DNA of 64,000 nucleotides from Paenibacillus sp. 1_12 (lineage in GTDB: Bacteria > Bacillota > Bacilli > Paenibacillales > NBRC-103111): contig NZ_FOTE01000003.1 in NCBI RefSeq assembly GCF_900114475.1, positions 412,667-476,666 of the forward strand, given 5' to 3'. Numbering within the stretch: the first letter of the stretch is position 1; each line of letters starts with the position of its first letter. Below are positions 24,971 to 33,521 of this stretch, piece by piece. The notes below the pieces were generated by a model. That model made no database searches and had not been told where the DNA came from. It worked only from the letters and a program-made list of their open reading frames with translations. The translations under genes were made by a program, and so were the position numbers.

Positions 24971-25537
24971 ATGAAGATTTATACACGAACTGGTGATGCC
25001 GGGCAGACCGGAGTTATCGGAGGCAGAGTGGATAAGGATGATGTACGTGTGGAAGCGTATGGAACGGTAGATGAGTTAAAATGCTTTGTCGGGCAGGCGA
25101 TGGGTTTTCTGGACAAGGATAAGTTCGAGGATCTGCTCATCGATCTGCTGGAAATTCAGCATGAGCTGTTCGATTGCGGTTCAGATTTGGCGCTGCTCAA
25201 GCAGGAGCTTCGTCCTTACAAGGTAACAGCTGAAATGGTGGACCGATTGGAAACGTGGATTGATAAGTACGATGCGGAAACGCCGGATATTACAAAGTTT
25301 ATTTTACCTGGGGGAAGTCTGGCTTCTTCAACACTTCATGTATGCCGAACCGTTTGCCGCCGGGCTGAACGCCGTGTCGTGACACTTGCTCGTACACAGC
25401 CAATCAATGAGCAGGTGCGCCGTTATTTGAACCGTTTATCTGATTTGTTTTTTACCATTGCCCGTTTGGCTAACAGCCGCAATGATGTGAAAGATATTGA
25501 ATATGCGCGAAGCGCCAACGTGTTTCGCCGCAAATGA
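24971..25537 (+). CDS. Cob(I)alamin adenosyltransferase, PduO type
   Basis: The 188-residue protein begins MKIYTRTGDAGQTG, the PduO/MMAB ATP-binding N-terminus, with VEAYGTVDELKCFVG and the C-terminal motif VCRRAERRVVTL..NRLSDLFFTIAR. These residues bind ATP and corrinoid in trimeric PduO-type transferases that add the 5'-deoxyadenosyl group to Co(I). AGGAGGCGGCG precedes the ATG. As the only adenosyltransferase here, it likely acts on cobyrinic/cobinamide intermediates or on salvaged B12. It overlaps rluA-like gene by ATGA. Confidence 0.94.
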   Translation: MKIYTRTGDAGQTGVIGGRVDKDDVRVEAYGTVDELKCFVGQAMGFLDKDKFEDLLIDLLEIQHELFDCGSDLALLKQELRPYKVTAEMVDRLETWIDKYDAETPDITKFILPGGSLASSTLHVCRTVCRRAERRVVTLARTQPINEQVRRYLNRLSDLFFTIARLANSRNDVKDIEYARSANVFRRK

Positions 25538-26559
25538 GCAGCTACTACGAACCTTTAACATACACCGTTTCAGTGGAAGAAGACGGCTTTTATCTGAAAA
25601 CGATTTTGCAAAACCGAATGTATTTGTCCCGCAAGCTGCTGTCCCGGCTGAAGCTTACCGAGCAGGGGATTTTACTCAATGGGCAGCGTGAATATATTAG
25701 TGTGCGCGTTCATACCGGAGATGTCATTGAGGTTCGGATGAAGCAGGAGGAATCAGAGGATATTTTGCCGCAGGAGCTGCCGATTGATATATTATTTGAA
25801 GATGAGCACCTGCTCATTGTGAACAAAGCGTCTGGGATGATCGTACATCCCACCCATGGACATTATGTCAATACGCTGGCCAACGGGGTTGTCCATTACT
25901 GGCAGCAGCAGGGGAAAAGCTATCGCTTTCGACCGATTCATCGCCTGGACCAGGAAACGTCAGGGACTCTGGCTATTGCCAAAAATCCGTTTGTACAGCA
26001 GCAGGTATCTGAGCAAATGAAAGCCAATCTGGTGAAAAAAGAATACGTCGCGCTGCTGTACGGCGTGATGGAGCAGGACGAGGGTACCGTGAACGCGCCG
26101 ATTGATCGGGATCCAGAACAGCCGCATATCCGTATCGTGACGGAATCCGGTTATCCAGCAGTCACGCACTATAAAGTGGAACGGCGTTTCAAGGAAGTGA
26201 CGCTGGTGCGTCTATGGCTGGAAACCGGACGTACCCATCAAATCCGCGTGCACATGCAGCATCTTGGACATCCGCTAATTGGCGATAAGCTGTATAAGAG
26301 GCAGCAGGATGCGTTAACCGACGCACAGACAGACGCAGCCATAGACATGGGGGAAACCAGCACACAGGACTACTCTGTGACAGGGTCAGCATTTGCCGAA
26401 CCTCTGCCTTCAGAAAATGATGTAGGGCTTGTCCTGGAGCGGCATGCTTTGCACGCCATTAAGCTTGGATTTAATCATCCTAGTACCAAGCAGTGGATCG
26501 AATTTCATGCCCCATTGCCTTTAGATTTGGAGAACTATATGACGGAGCTGCAAGATTAG
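25534..26559 (+). CDS. RluA-family 23S rRNA-type pseudouridine synthase
   Basis: The 341-residue protein has an S4-like N-terminal region (about 10-65), then the RluA catalytic domain with the Asp in RPIHRLDQETSG, and VRLWLETGRTHQIRVHMQHLGHPLIGD. It converts uridines in rRNA or tRNA to pseudouridine. Between GDKLY and LERHALHA there is a roughly 40-residue hydrophilic insertion (DALTDAQTDAAIDMG..PSENDVG) rarely this long in the family. The ATG overlaps the adenosyltransferase stop, so it is probably a passenger of the B12 operon. Exact target site cannot be read. Confidence 0.9.
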   Translation: MSSYYEPLTYTVSVEEDGFYLKTILQNRMYLSRKLLSRLKLTEQGILLNGQREYISVRVHTGDVIEVRMKQEESEDILPQELPIDILFEDEHLLIVNKASGMIVHPTHGHYVNTLANGVVHYWQQQGKSYRFRPIHRLDQETSGTLAIAKNPFVQQQVSEQMKANLVKKEYVALLYGVMEQDEGTVNAPIDRDPEQPHIRIVTESGYPAVTHYKVERRFKEVTLVRLWLETGRTHQIRVHMQHLGHPLIGDKLYKRQQDALTDAQTDAAIDMGETSTQDYSVTGSAFAEPLPSENDVGLVLERHALHAIKLGFNHPSTKQWIEFHAPLPLDLENYMTELQD

Positions 26560-26939
26560 CTGACCTTAGGGGAGTTACTAGAAGCTTTCGTGTATACTTT
26601 CAACTCCTCGATAATGGTCGCGCTGAGGCCGTTATTTTTTTCGAATAGCACGCCGTAGCTATGGTAACTTAGAGAGGATTGCTGCCATCTCAAATAACCG
26701 ACAACGGAGATATCCTTGTTGGTAAAGTTGAAAACGATCCGGATTTTAATCCGATTGGCTTTACAATTCAGATTTAGCTTACTTTCGAGCCTACAACCAT
26801 TTCTGCTTAAATCTATCAGCTTGGCGTACACAATTTTGCTTGTTAGGGTAGAACCGTTGATCTCTGTAATTTCAAATGAACAGTCTACCGGTTTAGTGAA
26901 AATATAACGGAACGGTTCTTTTCTCCGACTTGTAAACAT
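26556..26939 (-). CDS. PilZ domain protein (c-di-GMP receptor)
   Basis: The 127-residue protein is a stand-alone PilZ domain. The N-terminal Arg-rich motif is RRKEPFR (residues 5-11) and the second motif is DLSRNG (43-48, D/N-x-S-x2-G), together forming the c-di-GMP site. GGTCTATTC-type leader with AGGTCTATTC gives a modest ribosome-binding site. It converges on the rluA-like gene with overlapping stop codons (TTAG). Likely partners in this window are the EAL protein (51.4 kb) and the GGDEF protein (55.7 kb). Confidence 0.82.
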   Translation of the reverse strand: MFTSRRKEPFRYIFTKPVDCSFEITEINGSTLTSKIVYAKLIDLSRNGCRLESKLNLNCKANRIKIRIVFNFTNKDISVVGYLRWQQSSLSYHSYGVLFEKNNGLSATIIEELKVYTKASSNSPKVS

Positions 26940-27370
26940 GAATAGACCTCCAATATGTATTGATTTCTATATAATGTTATATACAAATTGTAACATCGGG
27001 CCTGTCCAATATCCATGAGAGGTTATGTAGGGTAATGTCGAAATGGATGAGAGCTATTGAGGAGTTTTGTCGCATACAAGGAGAGATGACAGCTGAACTC
27101 TTATCGCAGCCTATTACATGCAGGTTTGGCAGTCATAGATATCGTAATGATCACGCACAACAAAGGCTGCTTATTAGGGCTGTGGCTCTGTGAATAGAAA
27201 ATTAGACCTACAACGTTTTAAGTTGTAAGTCCAATTCGCTATATGTAAAGATAAGGGATGTTTCTATCATAGCGGATCTATATTAATTTTATATGAGAAA
27301 GTGATTAAACTCAGCTTAGTTTTTATATGACTGATGAATCCTGTATAATGTACAAGAGTATCTAGAGAGG
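26940..27370. other. 430-bp intergenic stretch with hairpin and possible ORF remnant
   Basis: No convincing gene. A 52-codon frame from ATG 27035 to TGA near 27193 (MSKWMRAIEEFCRIQG.. HRYRNDHAQQ) has only a poor ribosome-binding site and no recognisable family. Downstream are an isolated hairpin (27201-27235) and a TATAAT at 27344-27349 that probably serves the following gene. The stretch could be a decayed gene. Confidence 0.4.
27201..27235. repeat. Isolated inverted repeat, 14-bp arms
   Basis: ATTAGACCTACAAC and GTTGTAAGTCCAAT are complementary at 12 of 14 positions around a 7-base loop. No T-tract follows, so it is not a standard terminator. Confidence 0.6.
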
Positions 27371-27379
27371 ATGATAAGC

Positions 27380-27751
27380 TTGACGAGCCCCAAAGAAGTC
27401 CTAATATATTATTATCCCCAATGCGGTACTTGCCGGAATGCACTGAAATCTTTGCAGCAAAAAGGTGTGGAGGTTGAGAAGATCCATTTGTTTGAAGCCC
27501 CACCTGAACGTGAGCAATTGAAAAAGATGATTGAGCAAAGCGGCCTTGACATCAAAAAGTGGTTTAACACCTCCGGTGAGGTTTATAAAGAGCAAGGGCT
27601 TAAAGACAAGCTGCCACAAATGACAAATGAGCAAAAGATTGAATTGCTTGCTTCCAATGGAAGATTGATTAAACGGCCCATCGTTACAGATGGCATACGA
27701 GTAACCGTTGGTTATAAAGAAGAGCAGTATGAACAAGAGTGGGGTCATTAA
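27380..27751 (+). CDS. ArsC/Spx family reductase-like protein
   Basis: The 123-residue thioredoxin-fold protein has LIYYYPQCGTCRNALKSL at the N-terminus, with CGTC like the ArsC/Spx/YffB family, and the C-terminal RPIVTDG..VTVGYKEEQY. Family members include arsenate reductase and Spx. Spx has CxxC but binds RNA polymerase; here the sequence is closer to the B. subtilis YusI-type ArsC-family proteins of uncertain substrate. The start is taken as TTG 27380 because AGAGAGG lies 9 bp upstream; ATG 27371 directly abuts that site. Confidence 0.8.
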   Translation: MTSPKEVLIYYYPQCGTCRNALKSLQQKGVEVEKIHLFEAPPEREQLKKMIEQSGLDIKKWFNTSGEVYKEQGLKDKLPQMTNEQKIELLASNGRLIKRPIVTDGIRVTVGYKEEQYEQEWGH

Positions 27752-27791
27752 CAGCGTCACCATAGCAAGTAACAGAGGAGCGTGACCATTT

Positions 27792-28871
27792 GTGCAGCAA
27801 AAGAAAAAAAACAAGAAGAATCCCTTCTGGCTGCTCGGATCAGCATTGGTTTTCATATTGGCGCAAGGCAAGTGGCTGATTGGATTATTGAAGGTTGGTA
27901 AGTTTGGCGGCGTATTTTTATCCATGCTGATCTCCATCGGTGCTTACGCATGGCTGTTTCCATGGAGCTTTGCCATCGGATTTGTGCTGCTGATTTTTGT
28001 TCATGAGATGGGGCACGTGATTGCAGCGAAGCAAAAAGGCTTGCCCGTTTCAGCACCCATGTTCATCCCGTTTTTAGGGGCCATGATCATGATGAAGCGT
28101 CAACCCAGGGATGCCGTAACGGAAGCCTATGTGGCGATGGGAGGACCTGTTCTCGGAACAGTTGGAGCACTTGTCGTATTTGGTCTCGGTTATTATTTGA
28201 ACAGTCCGTTCCTATATAGCTTGGCGCAGGCCGGCTTCCTTATCAATCTGTTTAATTTGATTCCGATTCACCCGCTGGATGGGGGAAGGATTGTAACTGC
28301 GGTCTCGAGATGGCTGTGGCTGGTTGGTCTGATCGGGGGTCTTGTACTGATCATCTATCACTTTAACATTATTTTGTTAATTATTTGGGCGATGTTCGCT
28401 TACGATTTATATAACAAATATATCAAGCAGCGGAAAACGGGCAGTGAACCTAGAGCCATCGCAGCGAGCTTTCTGATTCCGGCCGAGCCATTAATCGAAC
28501 AGGGCTACTTGATTCCTGGTGAGGAGCATAAGCGCGAGCTGCCTTTTCTGACCTACTCGGATCTTGAAGGACAGCAGTTCGTAGAAGTCAACTGGGAAGG
28601 TCTGAATTTTCATGGCACCATTGCACTGGGGCGACAAGCTTTAATTCGCCGTACACATGTAACCAGATTGGAACGGATGAAAAAGGAGGATGGTCTCTAT
28701 CTGATGCTGCATATCCAGGTCGATTATGAGCCATTCGAAAATGATAAATATTATGAGGTGCCAACAGCGTCCCGTTGGAAGTTTGGTGTCGCTTACCTCG
28801 CGCTTGCCGCATTTTTGTATGGCATGTTGACATTCGTGCAGAAGCTTAGTCAGGCTTTACCAGGACTATAA
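27792..28871 (+). CDS. Site-2 protease family (M50) membrane metalloprotease
   Basis: The 359-residue protein has about five hydrophobic helices. The zinc motif HEMGH (in IFVHEMGHVIAAKQ) is in one helix, and NLIPIHPLDGGR supplies the third ligand Asp in another. This is the M50 core of SpoIVFB-like intramembrane proteases. A C-terminal soluble domain of about 140 residues, with a final helix near residue 335, is unusual compared with short SpoIVFB. GTG start at 27792 behind GAGGAG. The substrate is unknown; regulated intramembrane cleavage is inference. Confidence 0.85.
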   Translation: MQQKKKNKKNPFWLLGSALVFILAQGKWLIGLLKVGKFGGVFLSMLISIGAYAWLFPWSFAIGFVLLIFVHEMGHVIAAKQKGLPVSAPMFIPFLGAMIMMKRQPRDAVTEAYVAMGGPVLGTVGALVVFGLGYYLNSPFLYSLAQAGFLINLFNLIPIHPLDGGRIVTAVSRWLWLVGLIGGLVLIIYHFNIILLIIWAMFAYDLYNKYIKQRKTGSEPRAIAASFLIPAEPLIEQGYLIPGEEHKRELPFLTYSDLEGQQFVEVNWEGLNFHGTIALGRQALIRRTHVTRLERMKKEDGLYLMLHIQVDYEPFENDKYYEVPTASRWKFGVAYLALAAFLYGMLTFVQKLSQALPGL

Positions 28872-28899
28872 GAGCTACTTAAATTAATAGGAGGCATAT

Positions 28900-30093
28900 A
28901 TGAAAAGATTTCAATCTCAGCGGTTATCCTTATTGGGTTCCGCTATTTTTTCTGAAATGGCACAGTGGAAGGAAGAGGTTGTTGCAAGTGGTCTTGATGT
29001 GATTGATCTTGGCATCGGCAGTCCGGATCAGCCCCCTTCAGAGAGGGTTATGCAAGCCATGGAGCAGGCAGTTCGCAAGCCAGAGAACTACGGATATCCT
29101 TCCTCGGAGGGCAGTTTGGCATTTCGCGAGACGGTAGCGCGGTGGTATCAATACCGGTTTGGCGTTCAACTGAATCCATGGACAGATATTATTGCACTGA
29201 TGGGTTCTCAGGATGGTCTGGCTCATTTGGCAATGGCGGTTACCGATCCAGGCGATGTGGTCATGCTCCCTGATCCCGGTTATCCCATTTATGCGGGAAG
29301 TCTTGTGCTGGCTGGAGTTACTCCCTTTTTCCTGCCGCTTCGAGAAGACAATGATTACTTGCCTAAGCTTGAGGATATTCCTGAGGAAACGGCTCGTCAA
29401 GCCAAGTTTATTTTGCTTAATTATCCAAGCAATCCGTTATCAGCTGTTGCGTCGCGAGAATTTTTTGAACGGTTGGTTGCCTATGCGAAACAATATGATC
29501 TGTTGATAGTACATGATCTTGCTTACTCGGAGCTGGCATTTGACGATTTTCAGCCTATCAGCATTTTGGAGATCGAAGGCGCTAAGGACCTTGCTGTCGA
29601 GTTTCATTCTTTGTCCAAAAGCTTTAATATGGCCGGATGCCGGATTGCCTTTATGGTAGGTCAGCCTGATGCTGTACATGCACTTCGCTTACTGAAGTCA
29701 AATATCGATTATGGAGTATTTAAGGCTGTGCAGGAAGCAGGTATTGCTGCTTTGGAGGAGGATATGGAGCAAGACCATTCGGTAGCTGCACTGTATGAGC
29801 GACGTCGCGATATTGTGATTAAAGGGCTTGCTGCTGTTGGCTGGTCAATACCTACACCTCGAGCAACGATGTTCATCTGGGCGCGTATTCCTGAAGGTTG
29901 GACCTCTCGACAAATTTCCCGGGAAATGCTGTATGCGGTTGGTGTGGTAGTCATTCCAGGTGATGCATTCGGCTCTGAAGGTGAGGGCTATGTTCGTATT
30001 GCGTTAGTGCAGGATGAACACAAGCTGCGTGAGGCGGTACGGCGTATAGGAGAATTTTTGCGGGAACGGCCTGTCTATCATGAGATCCAATAA
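28900..30093 (+). CDS. Class I/II aminotransferase (LL-DAP aminotransferase-like)
   Basis: The 397-residue fold-type I PLP enzyme has DLGIGSPDQPPSE near residue 37, NYPSNPLSAVAS (about 177-188), HDLAYSELAF, and the PLP lysine in HSLSKSFNMAGCR. The overall pattern resembles B. subtilis PatA/MalY- and LL-diaminopimelate-aminotransferase-type enzymes, but substrate cannot be assigned from sequence alone. AGGAGG precedes the ATG at 28900. It follows the M50 gene by 28 bp and may share its transcript. Confidence 0.85.
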   Translation: MKRFQSQRLSLLGSAIFSEMAQWKEEVVASGLDVIDLGIGSPDQPPSERVMQAMEQAVRKPENYGYPSSEGSLAFRETVARWYQYRFGVQLNPWTDIIALMGSQDGLAHLAMAVTDPGDVVMLPDPGYPIYAGSLVLAGVTPFFLPLREDNDYLPKLEDIPEETARQAKFILLNYPSNPLSAVASREFFERLVAYAKQYDLLIVHDLAYSELAFDDFQPISILEIEGAKDLAVEFHSLSKSFNMAGCRIAFMVGQPDAVHALRLLKSNIDYGVFKAVQEAGIAALEEDMEQDHSVAALYERRRDIVIKGLAAVGWSIPTPRATMFIWARIPEGWTSRQISREMLYAVGVVVIPGDAFGSEGEGYVRIALVQDEHKLREAVRRIGEFLRERPVYHEIQ

Positions 30094-30143
30094 AGCTTTA
30101 ATGATGTCATAAAATCATACTCTGGGTTGTCATCAAATTGCAA

Positions 30144-30172
30144 TTCAAACTTCGATCTAAACATGCTACTAT
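30144..30172 (+). promoter_or_regulatory. Putative promoter of dehydrogenase pair
   Basis: TTCAAA, a 17-bp spacer and TACTAT lie about 37 bp before the GTG of the first Gfo/Idh/MocA gene. The boxes are only partial matches. Confidence 0.4.
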
Positions 30173-30208
30173 GTAACCAAGTCATTATTTTATAGGAGGC
30201 ATACATAC

Positions 30209-31291
30209 GTGTCGAATGTAGTTAAAGTAGGAATAATCGGTTGTGGAGGCATTGCCAACGGTAAGCATCTACCCAGCTTGTCCAAGCTTGGGACTGTCGA
30301 GCTTGTCGCTTTTTGTGACATTGTTGTGGAGAAAGCTCATGAAGCGGCACATCAATATGGTGTCGCAGGAGCTAAGGTTTACGAGGATTATACCGAGCTG
30401 CTAAAAGACGGTTCTATTGATGTGATTCATGTATGCACACCCAATGATTCACATGCTGAAATTTCCATCGCAGCGTTGGAGTCAGGCAAGCATGTTATGT
30501 GCGAGAAGCCAATGGCGAAGACGGCTGCTGATGCTCGTCGTATGGTTGAGGTTGCCAAACGTTCGGGCAAGAAGCTGACGATTGGTTACAATAACCGTTT
30601 CCGTCCAGACAGTCTATATTTGAAGCAGGTTGCTTCGAATGGTGATTTGGGTGATATTTACTTTGCAAAAGCCCATGCGATTCGACGTCGTGCTGTACCT
30701 ACATGGGGTGTGTTTTTGGATGAGGAAAAACAAGGCGGAGGTCCGCTGATTGATATTGGTACGCATGCACTGGATTTAACACTTTGGGTGATGGACAATT
30801 ACGAGCCGAAGGCTGTATTGGGAACTACTTTTCACAAACTGTCGCAAAAAGAAAACGCTGCCAACGCTTGGGGCTCATGGGACCCGAAAAAATTCACGGT
30901 TGAAGATTCGGCCTTCGGTATGATTACGATGAAAAATGGCGCTACCATCATTCTCGAATCCAGCTGGGCATTGAATACGCTGGATGTGAAGGAAGCTAAA
31001 TGTACCTTAAGCGGAACTGAAGGCGGAGCGGATATGGAAGACGGCCTGCGCCTTAATGGTGAAAAGCACAGCCGGTTGTATAAGAATCAGATTGAACTGG
31101 GCTCAAAAGGTGTGGATTTCTATGACGGCAAGAAAGAAAGCATGCAGGATACCGAGCTTCGTCTGTGGATTGATGCGGTCATCAATGACACGCAGCCGAT
31201 TGTAACGCCCGAGCAAGCTTGCGTCGTATCGGAAATTCTGGAGGCTATATACGAATCTGCTAAAACCGGCAAGGCCGTTTATTTTGAATAA
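30209..31291 (+). CDS. Gfo/Idh/MocA family oxidoreductase
   Basis: The 360-residue NAD(P)-dependent dehydrogenase has a Rossmann fold with VGIIGCGGIANGKHLPSL at the N-terminus, CTPNDSHAEISIAALESGKHVMCEKPMAKT (the EKP motif with the conserved Lys) near residue 75-105, and GGGPLIDIGTHALDLTLWVMD, which contains the catalytic Asp-x3-His pair. Such enzymes oxidise sugars, inositols or related polyols. GTG start at 30209 after AGGAGG. Likely co-transcribed with the next dehydrogenase; the sugar is unknown. Confidence 0.9.
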   Translation: MSNVVKVGIIGCGGIANGKHLPSLSKLGTVELVAFCDIVVEKAHEAAHQYGVAGAKVYEDYTELLKDGSIDVIHVCTPNDSHAEISIAALESGKHVMCEKPMAKTAADARRMVEVAKRSGKKLTIGYNNRFRPDSLYLKQVASNGDLGDIYFAKAHAIRRRAVPTWGVFLDEEKQGGGPLIDIGTHALDLTLWVMDNYEPKAVLGTTFHKLSQKENAANAWGSWDPKKFTVEDSAFGMITMKNGATIILESSWALNTLDVKEAKCTLSGTEGGADMEDGLRLNGEKHSRLYKNQIELGSKGVDFYDGKKESMQDTELRLWIDAVINDTQPIVTPEQACVVSEILEAIYESAKTGKAVYFE

Positions 31292-31319
31292 TATAGCAAG
31301 ATAAAAGGAGGAACCTGTC

Positions 31320-32339
31320 TTGATCAACGTAGCTATATTAAGCTTTTGGCATGTTCATGCCAAAGACTATACACGTGATGCTAACGAGCATCCAGATACG
31401 CAGATTGTAGCGTTGTGGGATGAAGTGCCTGAACGCGGACGTAAGGAAGCGGAAGAACGGGGCTTCAAATTTTATGAGGATTTGAATGAACTGTTAGCGC
31501 AGCAGGACATCCAAGGTGTTGTTGTCGTCACGCCTACGAATGAGCATCGCGAGGTTTTGATTGCTGCGGCCAAGGCAGGCAAGCATATTTTTACGGAGAA
31601 AGTTGTTGCTACCACACTTCATGAGTGTAATGAAATTTTGGCGGCAATCGAGGAAGCGGATGTCAAGCTGACAGTATCGCTGCCGCGACTGAACGCGAGC
31701 TACACGCTGGCGGTACAGGATATATTAAGTCAAGGACTGCTCGGTGATGTAACACTGGTCCGCACACGACTCTCCCATAACGGTGCGATACCTTCAGAAC
31801 GTGGACCAAATGGCTGGCTGCCTGAACGATTCTTCAATCGGGAGCAGTGCGGTGGTGGAGCTATGATCGATTTGGGCTGTCATCCGATGTATTTGGCTCG
31901 TTTATTTCTTGGATTACCCGAGAGCGTCAGCGCCAATTATGGTTATGTGACGGGTAAGGAAGTTGAGGATAATGCAGTTTCCGTGCTGCGTTATGCAAAT
32001 GGTGCCTTAGGCGTAATCGAAGCGGGCTTTGTTAATGCGCACTCGCCCTTTGTGATCGAGGTACATGGTACCGAGGGTAGTATCCTTTACTCAACGCATG
32101 ATAACAAGCTGCTTGTTCGGAGTACGAAGCAGGGAGCTGACGTGAAGGAATGGCAAGTTCAAAGCGAACTTCCGGAGAACCGTCCTTCTGCATTTGCCCA
32201 ATGGGTTAGCCATATTCAAAATGATACAACAGCGCATGAAAATATTCAGCTTGCTCTCGATCTGACTCGTTTGATGGAAGCCTCCAATCAATCCGCAAGG
32301 TCAGGTGCGGCATTCAAGCTAAGTGATCTAGCTGAATAA
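31320..32339 (+). CDS. Gfo/Idh/MocA family oxidoreductase, second
   Basis: The 339-residue paralogue starts at TTG 31320 behind AAGGAGG. It has VVTPTNEHREVLIAAAKAGKHIFTEKV (EK motif) and GGGAMIDLGCHPMYLARLFLG, keeping Asp-x3-His. The N-terminus INVAILSFWHVHAKDY lacks the usual glycine-rich GxGxxG dinucleotide loop, and EKP has become EKV. It may therefore bind cofactor differently or act as a partner of the first dehydrogenase. An AraC regulator with a cupin sensor follows and could control the pair. Confidence 0.85.
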   Translation: MINVAILSFWHVHAKDYTRDANEHPDTQIVALWDEVPERGRKEAEERGFKFYEDLNELLAQQDIQGVVVVTPTNEHREVLIAAAKAGKHIFTEKVVATTLHECNEILAAIEEADVKLTVSLPRLNASYTLAVQDILSQGLLGDVTLVRTRLSHNGAIPSERGPNGWLPERFFNREQCGGGAMIDLGCHPMYLARLFLGLPESVSANYGYVTGKEVEDNAVSVLRYANGALGVIEAGFVNAHSPFVIEVHGTEGSILYSTHDNKLLVRSTKQGADVKEWQVQSELPENRPSAFAQWVSHIQNDTTAHENIQLALDLTRLMEASNQSARSGAAFKLSDLAE

Positions 32340-32482
32340 TCATCCTCATCCTGCATAGCTATTTGAACAAGTTTTTATACAGATAAAGAAAGGCTTGCAC
32401 GTAACTGGTGAACCCGCCTGGAACGAGCGGCCTTTTCCCTTTTATGGTTGCTCAGACGTTTTAAGACGAGGAGGCGAATGCT

Positions 32483-33469
32483 TTGGAAAGCCATGGTAGG
32501 TCAATCCCCAAGCCATACCCTTATGAGCTCATGCTGGAACAAGGACATGCGTTGGATCGCTTGGATGTAGAATTTCGCTGGGGCCATTATGGGATACGAA
32601 TGCTGAGATTTCATCATACGACCTTTAGTCCAGGGAAAATAGTATCCTTCCATAAGCATTCCGAATTTGAATTTCATTACATTCCCCGGGGAAAAGGCAA
32701 GGTCATCCTCAGGGAGATTCCTTATGCGCTGCAGGAGGGGATGCTCTATTTAACCGGCCCCAATCTGATGCATTATCAGGAGGCTGATGCTCATGAAGCG
32801 ATGGATGAGCTGTGTCTCCATATTGATATTGTCAAGCTGGAGGACGATGGAACACCGGGAGATGAGAGCTCTCAAAGCGACACGGCCTGCGATTGGGGAC
32901 GTCGTTCAGAAATTGCCGAAGCGGAGGCTTGTATCCAGCAGCTTAAGCATTTGCCTGCAAAACCAGTGATGGATCAATATCGGGCAATGGAATGTTTTCT
33001 GAACGCCTACCGGGCATGGTACGAAAATCAGCCTGGGCTGTTTACCGTAATCAAGCAGTCGATTATTCAGATTCTTCTGCGTACAACGCGTGCTTATGCT
33101 TCAGGCCCTCAATCTGATATTCCATCACGCAATATGAAGCAATACCGCTATAAGCTGGCTGTGCAGTTCATCAAAGATAATTATATGGAGCCGCTCACCC
33201 TGGAGGTTGTAGCCGAACGTGTGCAAATTAGCCCGCGCCAGCTTCAGCGGATTTTTCGTGATCATACGGGAGGCACGTTCAGCGAATATATTGAACATGT
33301 ACGTCTTACGCATATTTGCAATGAGCTGAGCCTAAGTGACCAAACCATCGATCAAATTGCTTTTCAGAACGGTTTTTCCAGCGCGAACTACTTGCATTAT
33401 GTGTTCAAAAGAAAGCTTGGATCGACTCCGATGAAATATAGGGATCAACATCGAAGATTGACAACATAA
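32483..33469 (+). CDS. AraC-family regulator with cupin sensor domain
   Basis: The 328-residue protein has an N-terminal cupin-like ligand domain (about 45-115: FSPGKIVSFHKHSEFEFHYIPRGKG, with GKVILREIPYALQEGMLYLTGP) and a C-terminal double HTH (about 225-325: LTLEVVAERVQISPRQLQRIFRDHTGGTFSEYI and QIAFQNGFSSANYLHYVFKRKLGSTPMKYR). Start is TTG 32483 after GAGGAGG. Such regulators usually activate nearby sugar genes, here the dehydrogenase pair upstream or the FhuF-like gene downstream. Confidence 0.88.
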   Translation: MESHGRSIPKPYPYELMLEQGHALDRLDVEFRWGHYGIRMLRFHHTTFSPGKIVSFHKHSEFEFHYIPRGKGKVILREIPYALQEGMLYLTGPNLMHYQEADAHEAMDELCLHIDIVKLEDDGTPGDESSQSDTACDWGRRSEIAEAEACIQQLKHLPAKPVMDQYRAMECFLNAYRAWYENQPGLFTVIKQSIIQILLRTTRAYASGPQSDIPSRNMKQYRYKLAVQFIKDNYMEPLTLEVVAERVQISPRQLQRIFRDHTGGTFSEYIEHVRLTHICNELSLSDQTIDQIAFQNGFSSANYLHYVFKRKLGSTPMKYRDQHRRLTT

Positions 33470-33521
33470 ATGAGAACTATTATCATTTATTGAAGGCTTT
33501 ATTTGAATGAGGTGCTGGATA

